DNA from: Teredinibacter franksiae | GTDB taxonomy: Bacteria > Pseudomonadota > Gammaproteobacteria > Pseudomonadales > Cellvibrionaceae | Direction: 5' to 3' | Length of the DNA: 64,000 nt | Assembly (NCBI RefSeq): GCF_014218805.1 | Contig: NZ_JACJUV010000001.1 | Span: 1,686,501-1,750,500, forward strand | In this document: piece by piece, positions 45,606-54,111 of the stretch | Layout of the letters: each line of letters opens with the position of its first letter | How positions within the stretch are numbered: the first letter of the stretch is position 1 | Program-made: the position numbers and the translations under genes | The notes under the pieces: model-generated | The model's database searches: none | What the model saw: only the letters and a program-made list of their open reading frames with translations | What the model was told of the DNA's origin: nothing

Positions 45606-46700
45606 ATGGAACAGGTATTTAATCCTCAGAGATTAGAAGTTGCCAGACTAAGAAGACAGCTATCCAAAAAAGCTTTCGCAGAAATTTCGGGAATCGCAGA
45701 TAGAACCCTCAGAAAATATGAAAAGGATGGCTTTGAAAATCTATCTATAGACGAACTTTCGAAATTTGCCAAAGCATTGGATTACCCGCTGGCATTCTTC
45801 TACGGAGATGATCTCGAACCTATTGATTTCGAGTCCGTCAGCTTTCGCTCGCTTTCATCCACCAAAGCAAGCCAGAAGCTTAGCGCCATTGCAGCAGGAA
45901 CTCTCGCGTATGAATTCAACAAGTGGATGGAAAATAAATTTAGTCTTCCTAAGATAAATGTTCCTCAACTGGGTCTTCAGAATTCTCAAGATGCCGAGAA
46001 AGCCGCTACAGTGGTTAGAAGCGTTTGGGCGATTGGCAACAAAAGCATCTCTAATGTTATTCACCTTCTAGAGAAGAACGGAGTGCGCGTGTTTTCTCTG
46101 TCGGAGAACAATTTAAACGTTAACGCCTATTCTTTCTGGAAGGATGGGGTACCGTTTGTTTTTCTCAACAACAAGAAATCTGCTGAATGCCAACGTTTTG
46201 ATGCTTGCCACGAACTTGGGCACCTTGTAATGCATTGCGATGGGACTCCTCGCGGCAGAGAGGCTGAAATGGAAGCTAATAGATTTGCTTCCGCTTTGCT
46301 GATGCCAGAGGACTCTATAAATCAGTATTCTTTTAGAAATACCAATTTACCAAATTTAATCCAGTTTAAGCACAACTGGAAGGTATCGCTCGCAGCATTG
46401 GTTAGGCGGCTTTTCGATTTAAATAAAATTTCTGATTGGCACTATCACGATTTCAGTAGGCAAATGGGGATGAGAGGGTATTTCAAAGTTGAACCTGACC
46501 CTATGTCAGAGCGAGAAAAATCTAAAATTTTAGAAATTGTATTAAACTCTCTTAGAGAGGAGAGAAAAACACTCAACCACCTCTCAAAGGAATTGCGCCT
46601 ACCAGTAGATGAGCTTTGCCAATTATTATTTGGCCCATCGGTTCCAGATAGTAAACTTTTGAGGCAGTCTGATAAATTGCCGAGCTTGGCAGCTGTGTGA
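45606..46700 (+). CDS. XRE-type HTH regulator fused to ImmA/IrrE metallopeptidase
   Basis: A 364-residue protein. Residues ~8-65 form an XRE helix-turn-helix. Residues ~150-290 form an ImmA/IrrE-type zinc peptidase with His202-Glu203-x-x-His206 in CHELGHLVMH and a downstream EMEANRFASALLMP (Glu223 as third metal ligand). In ICEBs1 ImmA cleaves a phage-like repressor; in Deinococcus IrrE (PprI) cleaves DdrO after DNA damage. Fused forms are often island-borne stress switches or antitoxin-like regulators. The upstream gene is its probable partner or substrate. Confidence 0.88.
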   Translation: MEQVFNPQRLEVARLRRQLSKKAFAEISGIADRTLRKYEKDGFENLSIDELSKFAKALDYPLAFFYGDDLEPIDFESVSFRSLSSTKASQKLSAIAAGTLAYEFNKWMENKFSLPKINVPQLGLQNSQDAEKAATVVRSVWAIGNKSISNVIHLLEKNGVRVFSLSENNLNVNAYSFWKDGVPFVFLNNKKSAECQRFDACHELGHLVMHCDGTPRGREAEMEANRFASALLMPEDSINQYSFRNTNLPNLIQFKHNWKVSLAALVRRLFDLNKISDWHYHDFSRQMGMRGYFKVEPDPMSEREKSKILEIVLNSLREERKTLNHLSKELRLPVDELCQLLFGPSVPDSKLLRQSDKLPSLAAV

Positions 46701-46775
46701 ACCGAGCAACCATTTACATTAGTGAGTTTACGATCGTCGCCTATGCTGCCCGCTATCGCCGCACAGCACAAACAA

Positions 46776-46801
46776 AAACGCCTAGCGTGAGCTAGGCGTT
46801 T
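46776..46801. terminator. hairpin after the XRE/ImmA gene
   Basis: An 11-bp perfect stem with a GTGA loop (46776-46786 with 46791-46801), preceded by an A run. It is followed by only a short T tract on the plus strand but would also end a minus-strand transcript. Confidence 0.7.
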
Positions 46802-46911
46802 AGGGTTAGATCACGAGCTGGAAAAGTAGGGACAGCCCGCTCTAACTGGTCCCGATGGTTTAATGTGAGTCGGTTTCCTGTAGCACTGCCTCACCCTAGG
46901 GGGGGGGTAGG

Positions 46912-47139
46912 TTATCGAGTCGCCACAAGCTCCAGCTTCGACAAGTCTCCATAATCTGGAGCGGAACCTTTAACCACATTATCCTTCAAGATAGCTTGCA
47001 TATTTGCCGCAAGCTCGCCCCACTGATCAACATGAACAAGTCGCGGAACCATCATCACTGGCCTGACTTTTTCTGTGCGGCGCTGCTCTTCTAATTTATC
47101 AACGCGATTAAGCAGATTGGCTGGTATTCGTTTGCGCAT
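46912..47139 (-). CDS. small hypothetical protein
   Basis: A 75-residue protein with a basic N-terminus and a helical, coiled-coil-like LLNRVDKLEEQRR segment, followed by VRPVMMVPRLVHVDQWGELAAN. The second of two close ATGs (47139) is preferred since GGAG lies 7 bases before it. I do not recognise it; similar short proteins occur in integrated elements. A G9 homopolymer sits just after its stop, at 46899-46907. Confidence 0.55.
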   Translation of the reverse strand: MRKRIPANLLNRVDKLEEQRRTEKVRPVMMVPRLVHVDQWGELAANMQAILKDNVVKGSAPDYGDLSKLELVATR

Positions 47140-47225
47140 CTTCATGCTCCAACAATTGCGTGGCTAAGTCTGTTCGGCGACAATTAGGATGACCGGACAG
47201 GATAGTTGACGTCAGACACAAACTC

Positions 47226-47276
47226 TTGATTCCAATTCTCCACTCTCTTTGATACCATACGTCAATGACGTATGGT
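47226..47276 (+). promoter_or_regulatory. promoter and perfect palindromic operator of the HTH-NTase-exonuclease operon
   Basis: A -35-like TTGATT (47226-47231) and a -10-like TGATAC (47250-47255), 18 bp apart, are followed by a 23-bp palindrome (47254-47276): 11-bp perfect arms around a single central base, with core TACGTCA/TGACGTA. It overlaps the -10 element, so a bound repressor would block transcription. The HTH protein encoded directly downstream is the obvious binder. Confidence 0.78.
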
Positions 47277-47289
47277 GGACAAAAGCCAA

Positions 47290-47862
47290 ATGAACAATCT
47301 GATTTTAAGGGCTCGGACTGAGACAGGATTGTCCCAGACCGAATTTGCTCAAGCACTACAGATATCCCCTAGAACCCTCCAAGAATGGGAGCAAGGCCGA
47401 CGCTCGCCTTCAGGTTCAGCGAAAGCACTTATCCGAATAGCCATTAAACATCCTGAAATCATCAAAGAAAGCTTCGAAAGTCTTCAGACGACAAAAGAAG
47501 CAATGAGCGAAATACTTGATGAGATGGCCAACTTATTACTAGCTCGCGATGAAATAGCATTTTCAGACCTAGTGCTAGACTGGCACAGAGCCGAATTCGA
47601 GTGCAATTTAATTTCAAAACCTAAGGATACAGACCCGAGAAAGCTGGCCCTTAAAGCCAGTATTGTAGAGCGACTCGTTGAAGTGCTTGGTATGCCGCCA
47701 CACAACGCCAACCAGTCGACTCCAAGCTGGACGAATTCTATTCTCGGCGTTGACGAGACATTTAAGCTTCAGAGTGATCGCTTGCTTGAAGACGAAGACT
47801 ACTGCAAAGCATTTGAGAAAAGAGGCTTTCTCGTTGCGAAAAATTTTATGTTTTTTATCTAA
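47290..47862 (+). CDS. HTH DNA-binding protein (antitoxin-like), first gene of three
   Basis: A 190-residue protein with an N-terminal XRE-type helix-turn-helix of the HigA/MqsA type (TGLSQTEFAQALQISPRTLQEWEQGRRSPSG, residues ~10-40) followed by a helical C-terminal domain I do not recognise. An ATG at 47272 lies inside the operator palindrome; I choose 47290, which has GGTGGA upstream. The gene lies 18 bp before the nucleotidyltransferase gene. Autoregulation through the palindrome at 47254-47276 and an antitoxin role are inferences from layout. Confidence 0.75.
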   Translation: MNNLILRARTETGLSQTEFAQALQISPRTLQEWEQGRRSPSGSAKALIRIAIKHPEIIKESFESLQTTKEAMSEILDEMANLLLARDEIAFSDLVLDWHRAEFECNLISKPKDTDPRKLALKASIVERLVEVLGMPPHNANQSTPSWTNSILGVDETFKLQSDRLLEDEDYCKAFEKRGFLVAKNFMFFI

Positions 47863-47880
47863 CCATTAAAGGGATTTAAT

Positions 47881-48450
47881 ATGAAAAAATACTACGACAT
47901 TGGCAACGGATCGCTTTCCCGTCTCGTTATCGAAAAGGCGCTTAAGCGTTTAGCTCAACTTTTGAGCGAACAAAACAAGCGAGTTGAACTTGTTGCAGCA
48001 GGTGGCGTTATTAGCGTTATGCTTTTTGGAAGCCGCCAAATGACACGTGACATCGATGTGATCATCCCCCAAAAAGATAAGGCTCTGATAGCCAACCTTG
48101 TTGAGACTGTGGCAAAAGAACAAGGCTTACCAAGTGGCCATCATGCATGGCTAAATGACGGGGTATCATTTTTTGGTTTAAAAACACGAAGCAACAAGAA
48201 GGTTTTTGACCACCCAAATCTTGTTGTCTTCACTGCCAGTTGGTATGAGCTTCTTGGAATGAAACTCAGCGGTGCCTGGAGGCGCGACGCCGATTTCAAT
48301 GATGCTGTCCATATCGTTCGTCAGATAGGAAATAAAGACAAAGAAAAAGCACTCAAAGAGTCTATCCGCTACAAAAACTTTTCCCCTCACACCGACGACA
48401 ATACATATAAAAAACGTTTTGACCGAACATGGGCCGATGCATTTGAGTAA
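47881..48450 (+). CDS. nucleotidyltransferase-fold protein (DUF6036/AbiEii-like)
   Basis: A 189-residue protein with the polymerase-beta-type nucleotidyltransferase signature: GGVISVMLFGSRQMTRDIDV, with Gly50-Ser51 and the metal-binding Asp57 and Asp59. Related families include AbiEii toxins, MenT and DUF6036 proteins, which transfer nucleotides to tRNA or proteins. The lysine-rich C-terminus (KKVFDHPN, YKKRFDRTW) is compatible with nucleic-acid binding. Preceded by a HTH gene and overlapping the exonuclease gene by 14 bp. Confidence 0.78.
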   Translation: MKKYYDIGNGSLSRLVIEKALKRLAQLLSEQNKRVELVAAGGVISVMLFGSRQMTRDIDVIIPQKDKALIANLVETVAKEQGLPSGHHAWLNDGVSFFGLKTRSNKKVFDHPNLVVFTASWYELLGMKLSGAWRRDADFNDAVHIVRQIGNKDKEKALKESIRYKNFSPHTDDNTYKKRFDRTWADAFE

Positions 48451-48946
48451 TTCCGAACATCGAGGCAACATTGATATCATAGATATTGAAGCGAGCGGTC
48501 TTCATTTTGACTCTTATCCAATCGAAATTGCTATCTTGGTGGGCGGGACGTATCACTCATGGCTAATCAAACCAGAAGAAAATTGGAGCAACTGGTGCGA
48601 AAAAGCCGAAGCTGTGCACGGAATCTCAAGATCACTTCTTTTTAAGGAAGGCCAGTCGGTTTCAGTTGTTGCTGAAGAGATCAGCGAGATACTAAACAAT
48701 GCCTCCGGCGTCATTTATAGCGACGCTAACCGCTGGGATGAAGACTGGCTGTCCACATTATTTTATGCTTGCCGGAGAAAATCTCCTGCTAAGATTTCCT
48801 CAATATTCGACCTATTGTCGGATGAGCAGAAGGCTAAATTCCATATAATAAAGAACGATCTCAGCCTAAGTGGGAAATACAGAGCACATAGGGCCCTAGA
48901 CGATGTAAGAATAATCGAGAAAGCATTAGCGCAGTCAGTCGTTTAA
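48437..48946 (+). CDS. DEDDh-type 3'-5' exonuclease
   Basis: A 169-residue RNase T/DnaQ-fold exonuclease. Exo I is DIEASG (Asp16, Glu18), Exo II lies around SDANRWDEDWL, and Exo III is AHRALDD (His151, Asp155/156), giving all four acidic residues plus the general-base histidine. Start taken as ATG at 48437, inside the end of the upstream gene. The compact domain lacks any accessory region. Substrate, RNA or DNA, is unknown; its fixed place in a HTH/NTase operon suggests a joint defence or toxin-antitoxin role. Confidence 0.8.
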   Translation: MHLSNSEHRGNIDIIDIEASGLHFDSYPIEIAILVGGTYHSWLIKPEENWSNWCEKAEAVHGISRSLLFKEGQSVSVVAEEISEILNNASGVIYSDANRWDEDWLSTLFYACRRKSPAKISSIFDLLSDEQKAKFHIIKNDLSLSGKYRAHRALDDVRIIEKALAQSVV

Positions 48947-48960
48947 ACATCGAAATAGCG

Positions 48961-49038
48961 AATCATGGGGTCAGGCCTTAAATCACACAACGAGAAAAGG
49001 CTAAATGTCACATGTAAGGCCTGACCCTAGTTATTCCT
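48961..49038. repeat. REP-like palindromic element, copy 1
   Basis: GGGTCAGGCCTTA (48968-48980) pairs perfectly with TAAGGCCTGACCC (49015-49027) around a 34-base loop; the flanks read ATCATGGG and TAGTTATTCC. A near-identical element lies at 51562-51640. The form GGGTCAGG...CCTGACCC is typical of REP-type elements moved by REP-associated tyrosine transposases (RAYT). No RAYT gene is in the window. Confidence 0.8.
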
Positions 49039-49072
49039 GTGACCCTAGTTATTCCTGACCCTAGTTATTCCT
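49023..49072. repeat. three tandem 16-bp units at the end of REP copy 1
   Basis: The unit GACCCTAGTTATTCCT occurs at 49023-49038, 49041-49056 and 49057-49072. It is the right flank of the REP-like element, apparently multiplied by slippage or repeated partial insertion. Confidence 0.85.
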
Positions 49073-49208
49073 CCTCAAATTACCCCGCTTTTTACCCTGC
49101 GTTTAACTGGTCAACAAATGATCGGTCTTACCTTATGCCGTGATCAGTTCGTGTTTATTGTGGTAGGATTTTAAGCATTACTTAGACCCACACTGGTAAA
49201 ACCCCCTT

Positions 49209-49334
49209 ATGCCCGAACTCGATTCACTCAAAACCGACATCCAGCACATTCGCACTCAAGTGCGACACATTAAAATCCTTGTGATTATCACTTCTATGGT
49301 CGTGGTTGCCTCACTGGCTTGGAAGCTTCTGTAA
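49209..49334 (+). CDS. 41-residue single-span membrane protein
   Basis: A short reading frame starting MPELDSLKTDIQHIR, with an amphipathic N-terminal helix, a Lys/Arg/His stretch and one hydrophobic helix (residues ~23-40) ending in WKLL. The pattern of helix plus membrane span resembles many small bacterial membrane proteins. It has no obvious Shine-Dalgarno sequence, so it is only moderately supported. The remaining 49335-49593 shows no gene. Confidence 0.5.
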   Translation: MPELDSLKTDIQHIRTQVRHIKILVIITSMVVVASLAWKLL

Positions 49335-49593
49335 TGCGCCACACTTGCTCTATTTTCAAACTGTGCAAGCTATAATCACCTCCTTACTAATAATCGCTCT
49401 CTGGCCGTTTTCAGTGTCAGCCGCTGGCTGATCAGCTAATCGCTGCAAAGCTTGCTTATGTGTATCAAGGAGAGAAAAAGCAAAGCTGGTGCAATTAGAT
49501 TAACTAACTTCGGCCACATACCATGCTTAAAGCTCCTCGCCGTATTAGTAATAATTAGTATGTAGCACTCGGTTTTCCCTAAAGGAAGGTTTC

Positions 49594-51057
49594 ATGGCAC
49601 GAACTGAAAGCGTAATAGCAAACAATCTACGGGAATTTTCAAACGATAAGGGAGGCATCAAAAAATGGTTTGACTACTGCTTAAATTATGCGCATACACA
49701 TGGAGGTCGTAGAGTCACATTTGATAATGAATCCTTTAAGAGGTGTAATTTTGGCAAATTTCAGTTTTCTGGGATTAATTTTGAATTCTGTGATCTTTCG
49801 GAATGCAATTTCACAGAAGCTAAATTTCATAACTGTCGTTTTCCGCCCAAAGGAATTGATGGTGTTGTTTTTGCCGACGCGTCTTTTGATGCCTGTGAGT
49901 TTATCAATTGTAATTTCAAAGGCGCGCACCTCACAGGTGCCCAATTCAACACAGGGAATTGTGAAGGCGCAGTGTTTTCTGAGGCAAGTGATCTAAACGG
50001 GACCACATTCTCAAGAAATACGAAACTGTCGAATTCGGACTTTTCTGGTTTAGACCTGGGTGCCATGGTGATTGAGTCAGGATCATTAGAAAACGCAAAC
50101 TTTGAGGGCGTGATTTTTGACGATGGCACTACCTTTAAAGATTGCAATCTGAATGGTGCAAAATTTATCAATTCAAAGCTAAATAATGCCAAGTTTTTGA
50201 ATTGCCAAATCGATCATGTCGACTTTACACGTGCAACCTTGCCTTGCGCTAGGTTTGAGCTGGGAAACTCTCTAGGTGTATGTTTTAGCAAGGCAGACCT
50301 ATCCGATGCTTGTTTTTCATCCAACTCGGATATTCAAATTGAAAAAGTAAGCTTTAATAATGCAATTTTGTCAGGCGCAGAGTTCTATTCGTTAAGGATG
50401 GAGCGGTGTTTGTTTTCTGGTTGTACTTTGGTGACTACAAATATCTATTGCTGTAAATTTCACAGTTGTGATTTTCATGCCTGCACTATTGACCGCTTAA
50501 CTCTTTCCGGCTTGGAAGACCAGGGTGTTACTCGCTCTGACGAATTGGCTATGAAAATAAAGGATGACGCTGCAAGTCTAAGATTGCATTTTGGTGGTAT
50601 TTGGTCGGCACTTCATGTATTAGCTCTTCTTTTTTTTGTTACCCCCTATTTGTGGTTTGTGATTACCCATTGGCCAGAGGCGTATTTTTTTACTGAAGCG
50701 CCTGAATATCATATTTCACTTTGGAAAGCGTTAAGCCTATATATATACAATGGTGGCGTTAATATAAAAACTGGAGAATATTCCTTCCACTGGTCGTTTC
50801 TTCTCTTTATTGGGCTGCTTTTATTTAATACATTTAGGTTTGGCCTGCTAGTAAAAACAAAGCAGTTAGAGCACGAGAAAATCGTTACTGGTCTACCGGC
50901 AAGATTTGATTTTTCTGATCCTGTCCCATGGCTGCCTTTTTCAACTTGGGGCTCCGCTTTTAGGTGGGGAAGATTATTTATATTTCTTAGCATACTGTTA
51001 GCAATGTTCAATTTTTGGCACTTCATGGGAAGGGTCATACCGCTAAATTCGCTGTGA
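49594..51057 (+). CDS. pentapeptide-repeat protein with C-terminal membrane segments
   Basis: A 487-residue protein. Residues ~40-300 are pentapeptide repeats of the A(D/N)LXX type (examples: GAHLTGAQFN, NFEGVIFDDG, NANFEG), predicted to form a quadrilateral beta-helix. From ~340 on there are three hydrophobic segments (around 343-368, 412-435 and 460-480), so the helix is tethered to the inner membrane. AAGGAAGG 6 bases before the ATG gives a strong ribosome site. Role unknown; the flanking REP-like elements and A/T-rich composition suggest it arrived by transfer. Confidence 0.85.
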   Translation: MARTESVIANNLREFSNDKGGIKKWFDYCLNYAHTHGGRRVTFDNESFKRCNFGKFQFSGINFEFCDLSECNFTEAKFHNCRFPPKGIDGVVFADASFDACEFINCNFKGAHLTGAQFNTGNCEGAVFSEASDLNGTTFSRNTKLSNSDFSGLDLGAMVIESGSLENANFEGVIFDDGTTFKDCNLNGAKFINSKLNNAKFLNCQIDHVDFTRATLPCARFELGNSLGVCFSKADLSDACFSSNSDIQIEKVSFNNAILSGAEFYSLRMERCLFSGCTLVTTNIYCCKFHSCDFHACTIDRLTLSGLEDQGVTRSDELAMKIKDDAASLRLHFGGIWSALHVLALLFFVTPYLWFVITHWPEAYFFTEAPEYHISLWKALSLYIYNGGVNIKTGEYSFHWSFLLFIGLLLFNTFRFGLLVKTKQLEHEKIVTGLPARFDFSDPVPWLPFSTWGSAFRWGRLFIFLSILLAMFNFWHFMGRVIPLNSL

Positions 51058-51177
51058 TGTAAATTCACAAAAAAGACAAACCTAAAGCAACGTTATATAT
51101 GCTAGTGCAAATAATTTACTGTCTAGGGATATAGGGAAATACAAGTAGATCATAACTTAGAAGAACTGAATAAACAT

Positions 51178-51471
51178 TTGGACAATATACGCTTGGCCTT
51201 GGCTAGCTATCTAGAAGCTAGCTCGCATGAAGAAGAGTGCGAAATGACAAAGAATGCAACAGTAAAATTATTTTTCAATGGAATTATTTTTGATGAGATC
51301 CATATCTATTTTGAACCTAAAGACTTTGCTTATATTAAGGGAAGGAAAGAATCTTCCCAGCTTATTCGAGGGCATCTAATTGAAGTCTGTACAAGCAATA
51401 CTGAAGATCAAAACGGCTCACCAATATCCATAGAAGAATCACAAGTCAAAATCGGTATTAAAGTCGACTAG
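51178..51471 (+). CDS. small hypothetical protein, TTG start
   Basis: A 97-residue acidic protein from a TTG start; no ATG fits and the ribosome site is weak. It has a helical N-terminus and a beta-rich middle (TVKLFFNGIIFDEIHIYFEPKDFAYIKGR). No family recognised. Codon use is coherent, but a chance frame cannot be excluded. Confidence 0.45.
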   Translation: MDNIRLALASYLEASSHEEECEMTKNATVKLFFNGIIFDEIHIYFEPKDFAYIKGRKESSQLIRGHLIEVCTSNTEDQNGSPISIEESQVKIGIKVD

Positions 51472-51561
51472 CACATCAATTCTTACTCAAATTTTTGGAT
51501 CTCTTCCGTTGGTCTAAGTGTAACTGATGCCCTCTACTCGCCAGCCGAATCATGGGGTCAC

Positions 51562-51640
51562 GAATCATGGAGTCAGGCCTTAAATCACACAACGAGAAAA
51601 ATCCAAATATCACATGTAAGGCCTGACCCTACTTATTCCT
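51562..51640. repeat. REP-like palindromic element, copy 2
   Basis: Second copy of the element at 48961-49038, in the same orientation. The left arm has A instead of G at its first base, and the loop differs at a few positions. An extra partial ATCATGGGGTCA lies immediately to the left (51550-51560). Confidence 0.8.
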
Positions 51641-52087
51641 CTCAGTTATACTTTCCATTTACTCCACGATTTTTCAAGGCTTTAGATTAAGTCGTCAAGC
51701 TTAAAGTGCGCGAGTTTATTTCTTTATAGAATCTATTCATAAGAATAGTTATTAGGGATATTGACAGGCCACGGGCATACTGACTGGGGATCTACTGCGG
51801 GACCATTTTGTCTCTTTGCCTTTCTAAATATCGCGGTATTCTATACTTTCTAAGCTCTCTATGCAGTTAAGCCGAAAACGGGCTAAAATCCATAATCAAG
51901 CTAACTAACATTACCCACTACGTGGACTGAGCCGCCGTTACGGTGTTCACGTCGCCACCGGGGCGGTGCTGGCTGCAAGGCTTCAAAACAGTATAATTGC
52001 ACTATTTGAAGAACAGTTCCGCTATTAGAGCTTCAACTTGAAGGCCTGCCGCCTGATGAAAAAAATCATTATTGAAATGGATATTAG
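51641..52087. other. 447-bp intergenic region
   Basis: No gene is seen. A G/C-rich patch around 51925-51975 interrupts A/T-rich DNA, and its edges show no clear repeat. The promoter of the downstream exported protein must lie here. Confidence 0.4.
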
Positions 52088-53254
52088 ATGAAAAGAATTA
52101 TTGCAGTACTCAGCCTTTTTGCAAGCTCCGCAACCTATGCAGTAGAAGGGTATGAAGATATCTATATAGATAGAGAGCAAGATATCATTATTCACGGCAT
52201 TGCCTGCGGCACAGACGTTAATAGTTTAAGCAGCTTTAAGCCCTCTTATGTTTTCACAAACACAGACACCATCTCAAAAGGCACCTACTACTACAACTCA
52301 CCTTATGGCAATTACTCCTTAACCTTCAACACAACAGAGAACAGTGCCGTAATGGCCCGTGGGCTGCTGAAAAATGGCCAAACAACAAAGGAGCAAATGG
52401 ATAAAAACATATGCATTGTCTCCAACATAGTGGGCTTGCCAGGCGCTATTAGTAAAAACTTGAACAAATTGACCCTTAAAGCAAATGACCCTAACTGGGA
52501 TAAGGTGATGACTCAGTATACGTTTGTTTCGGGTAAACCTGCCTATGGGGAAGGTGTTTTTCAAGATAACCGAACCACCGCCGAAATCGACAAGGCAGAT
52601 AAAGCGATATTTGACGCAAACCAAGTATACCTAAAAGAAATTGAAAGCATATTTAGCGAAAAATACAAAAGAATAGCGCTAACCTTACCTAACAAACTGG
52701 AAGCAGCGATTAAATATGCCTACGAGACGGATGGTTTTTTGGCAGAAAAAACATACCCAACCATTGAAGAGCCAGCCGTTTGGACCCCAACAGCGAAAGA
52801 ACGCTATAACGACTTAAGTCGTCAACGTACACAAACCATAGCATGGGATAAAGTCATTCAGGAAAACTTTGATTGGTTTTTTTCGTTGGTTGGAAAGCAT
52901 AGTGAACTCGAAACGACTCAGTTAATATCGGAAACAAAACCGCAATGGAATGGCCATGCATTAGAACAGGTAGCAACGGTACAGGCTACCTTCAAAGATG
53001 GGAAATCATTAGAGTTAGACTTTTTGGTCACGTCGAGCAAAGTAGATTCTGAGATATTTGATACCATCGAAATCATCAAGCAGAAATCTAACTTGGTTCG
53101 CAACAACCCTATTGCATCGGCCAAAACCCCCAGAAGCCCCGTTAAGCTGCCCACAGCGGAAGATATAGATGTGTACACACCTACGGAAAAAGAGGTTATT
53201 TTCTTCTCTCTTTTTAGAAATAAATCTTTGGGTGATACGTATCGCTACAAGTAA
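52088..53254 (+). CDS. exported protein of unknown function
   Basis: A 388-residue protein with a typical signal peptide cleaved near TYA-VEG (about residue 18-19). The mature part has two cysteines (in GIACGTDV and NICIVSN) that may form a disulfide, a Lys/Glu-rich helical stretch (~170-230) and a beta-rich end. I do not recognise the family. It lies alone between the REP-like repeat and small DUF genes. Confidence 0.72.
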   Translation: MKRIIAVLSLFASSATYAVEGYEDIYIDREQDIIIHGIACGTDVNSLSSFKPSYVFTNTDTISKGTYYYNSPYGNYSLTFNTTENSAVMARGLLKNGQTTKEQMDKNICIVSNIVGLPGAISKNLNKLTLKANDPNWDKVMTQYTFVSGKPAYGEGVFQDNRTTAEIDKADKAIFDANQVYLKEIESIFSEKYKRIALTLPNKLEAAIKYAYETDGFLAEKTYPTIEEPAVWTPTAKERYNDLSRQRTQTIAWDKVIQENFDWFFSLVGKHSELETTQLISETKPQWNGHALEQVATVQATFKDGKSLELDFLVTSSKVDSEIFDTIEIIKQKSNLVRNNPIASAKTPRSPVKLPTAEDIDVYTPTEKEVIFFSLFRNKSLGDTYRYK

Positions 53255-53300
53255 TAAAACACCACGTTAACGTATTCCCTCGGAAGCGTCAGGCATAGCA

Positions 53301-53705
53301 ATGGATATTGATGTAAAAGAAAAGTTTGACTCTTACCCTGCCGACGCTCGGAAGTTACTTTTAGAAATACGAAGCGCAATAATAACTACGGCAGCGCAAG
53401 AGGGTGTTGGCAATCTCATAGAAACGCTGAAATGGGGAGAACCTAGCTATATTGCAAAGAAGGGCAGTACTGTACGAATCGATTGGAAGCCCAAAAATCC
53501 GGACAAAGTGTCAATTTTCTTTAGCTGTAAAACAAACTTGATTGAGACCTTCCGTGAAATATACGGAGACCGCATAAAGACAGTAGGCAACAGAGAAATA
53601 GAGATTCCAATATCTGCTTTTCCCCCTATGCCTGAGCTAAGAGCATGCCTATCTATGGCTTTGCGTTATCATACGATCAAACATTTACCATTACTCGGCG
53701 CTTAA
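53301..53705 (+). CDS. DUF1801 domain protein
   Basis: A 134-residue protein of the DUF1801/YdhG fold, recognised from SYPADARKLLLEIRSAI near the start, TLKWGEPSYIAKKGSTVRIDWKPK and ALRYHTIKHLPLL at the end. Family members are small cytosolic proteins without an assigned reaction. Confidence 0.82.
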   Translation: MDIDVKEKFDSYPADARKLLLEIRSAIITTAAQEGVGNLIETLKWGEPSYIAKKGSTVRIDWKPKNPDKVSIFFSCKTNLIETFREIYGDRIKTVGNREIEIPISAFPPMPELRACLSMALRYHTIKHLPLLGA

Positions 53706-53799
53706 CATGAACGTGGTCACCGACAAAAAAGCAGCGGGCTCAGGCGCTCAGCGGCTTTACCATCACCCCCAAACTAGGCGGTACAATCAAAGGCGAATA

Positions 53800-54111
53800 A
53801 TGAGAACATTGCTAATACCCCTTGTGCTCGCATGCTCGGCGTGCGATCAAAAATCGGTAGAGACATTTACCTTTAGAGAAAGCCTTAAGTATACCCTGTC
53901 AAAAAAATGCGGCGAAGATGAACAGTGTAAAACGGCTGTAAAAGAACAAATAGAAAGCTGCATGGAATCGAGTGATTGGGAAACTTTTTTGCACAACCAG
54001 GATGATGAAAAAGAAAAGAGTCGGTTTCTTACTGAATTTTACGGCTGCATAAAAGATAATGACGGCAACCCACTGTTTAGGGTTAGAGAACAAGAAGCAG
54101 CCAATGAATGA
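53800..54111 (+). CDS. small cysteine-rich lipoprotein
   Basis: A 103-residue protein that starts with a short export signal (MRTLLIPLVLACSACDQ) offering a lipobox at Cys12 or Cys15. The mature part has four more cysteines (KKCGEDEQCK, SCMESS, GCIKD) and is highly charged. The ATG at 53800 is chosen with AAGG just upstream; the frame is open for 31 codons further left but those do not resemble a signal. No family recognised. Confidence 0.6.
   Translation: MRTLLIPLVLACSACDQKSVETFTFRESLKYTLSKKCGEDEQCKTAVKEQIESCMESSDWETFLHNQDDEKEKSRFLTEFYGCIKDNDGNPLFRVREQEAANE

Noticed and set aside
47108..47356. 82-codon minus-strand frame over the operator
   Set aside because: It spans the palindrome and the start of the HTH gene and has no ribosome site; likely a shadow.
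49023..49072. CRISPR-like repeats
   Set aside because: Units are 16 bp with spacers of 0-2 bases and no cas genes; they are flank copies of a REP-like element.
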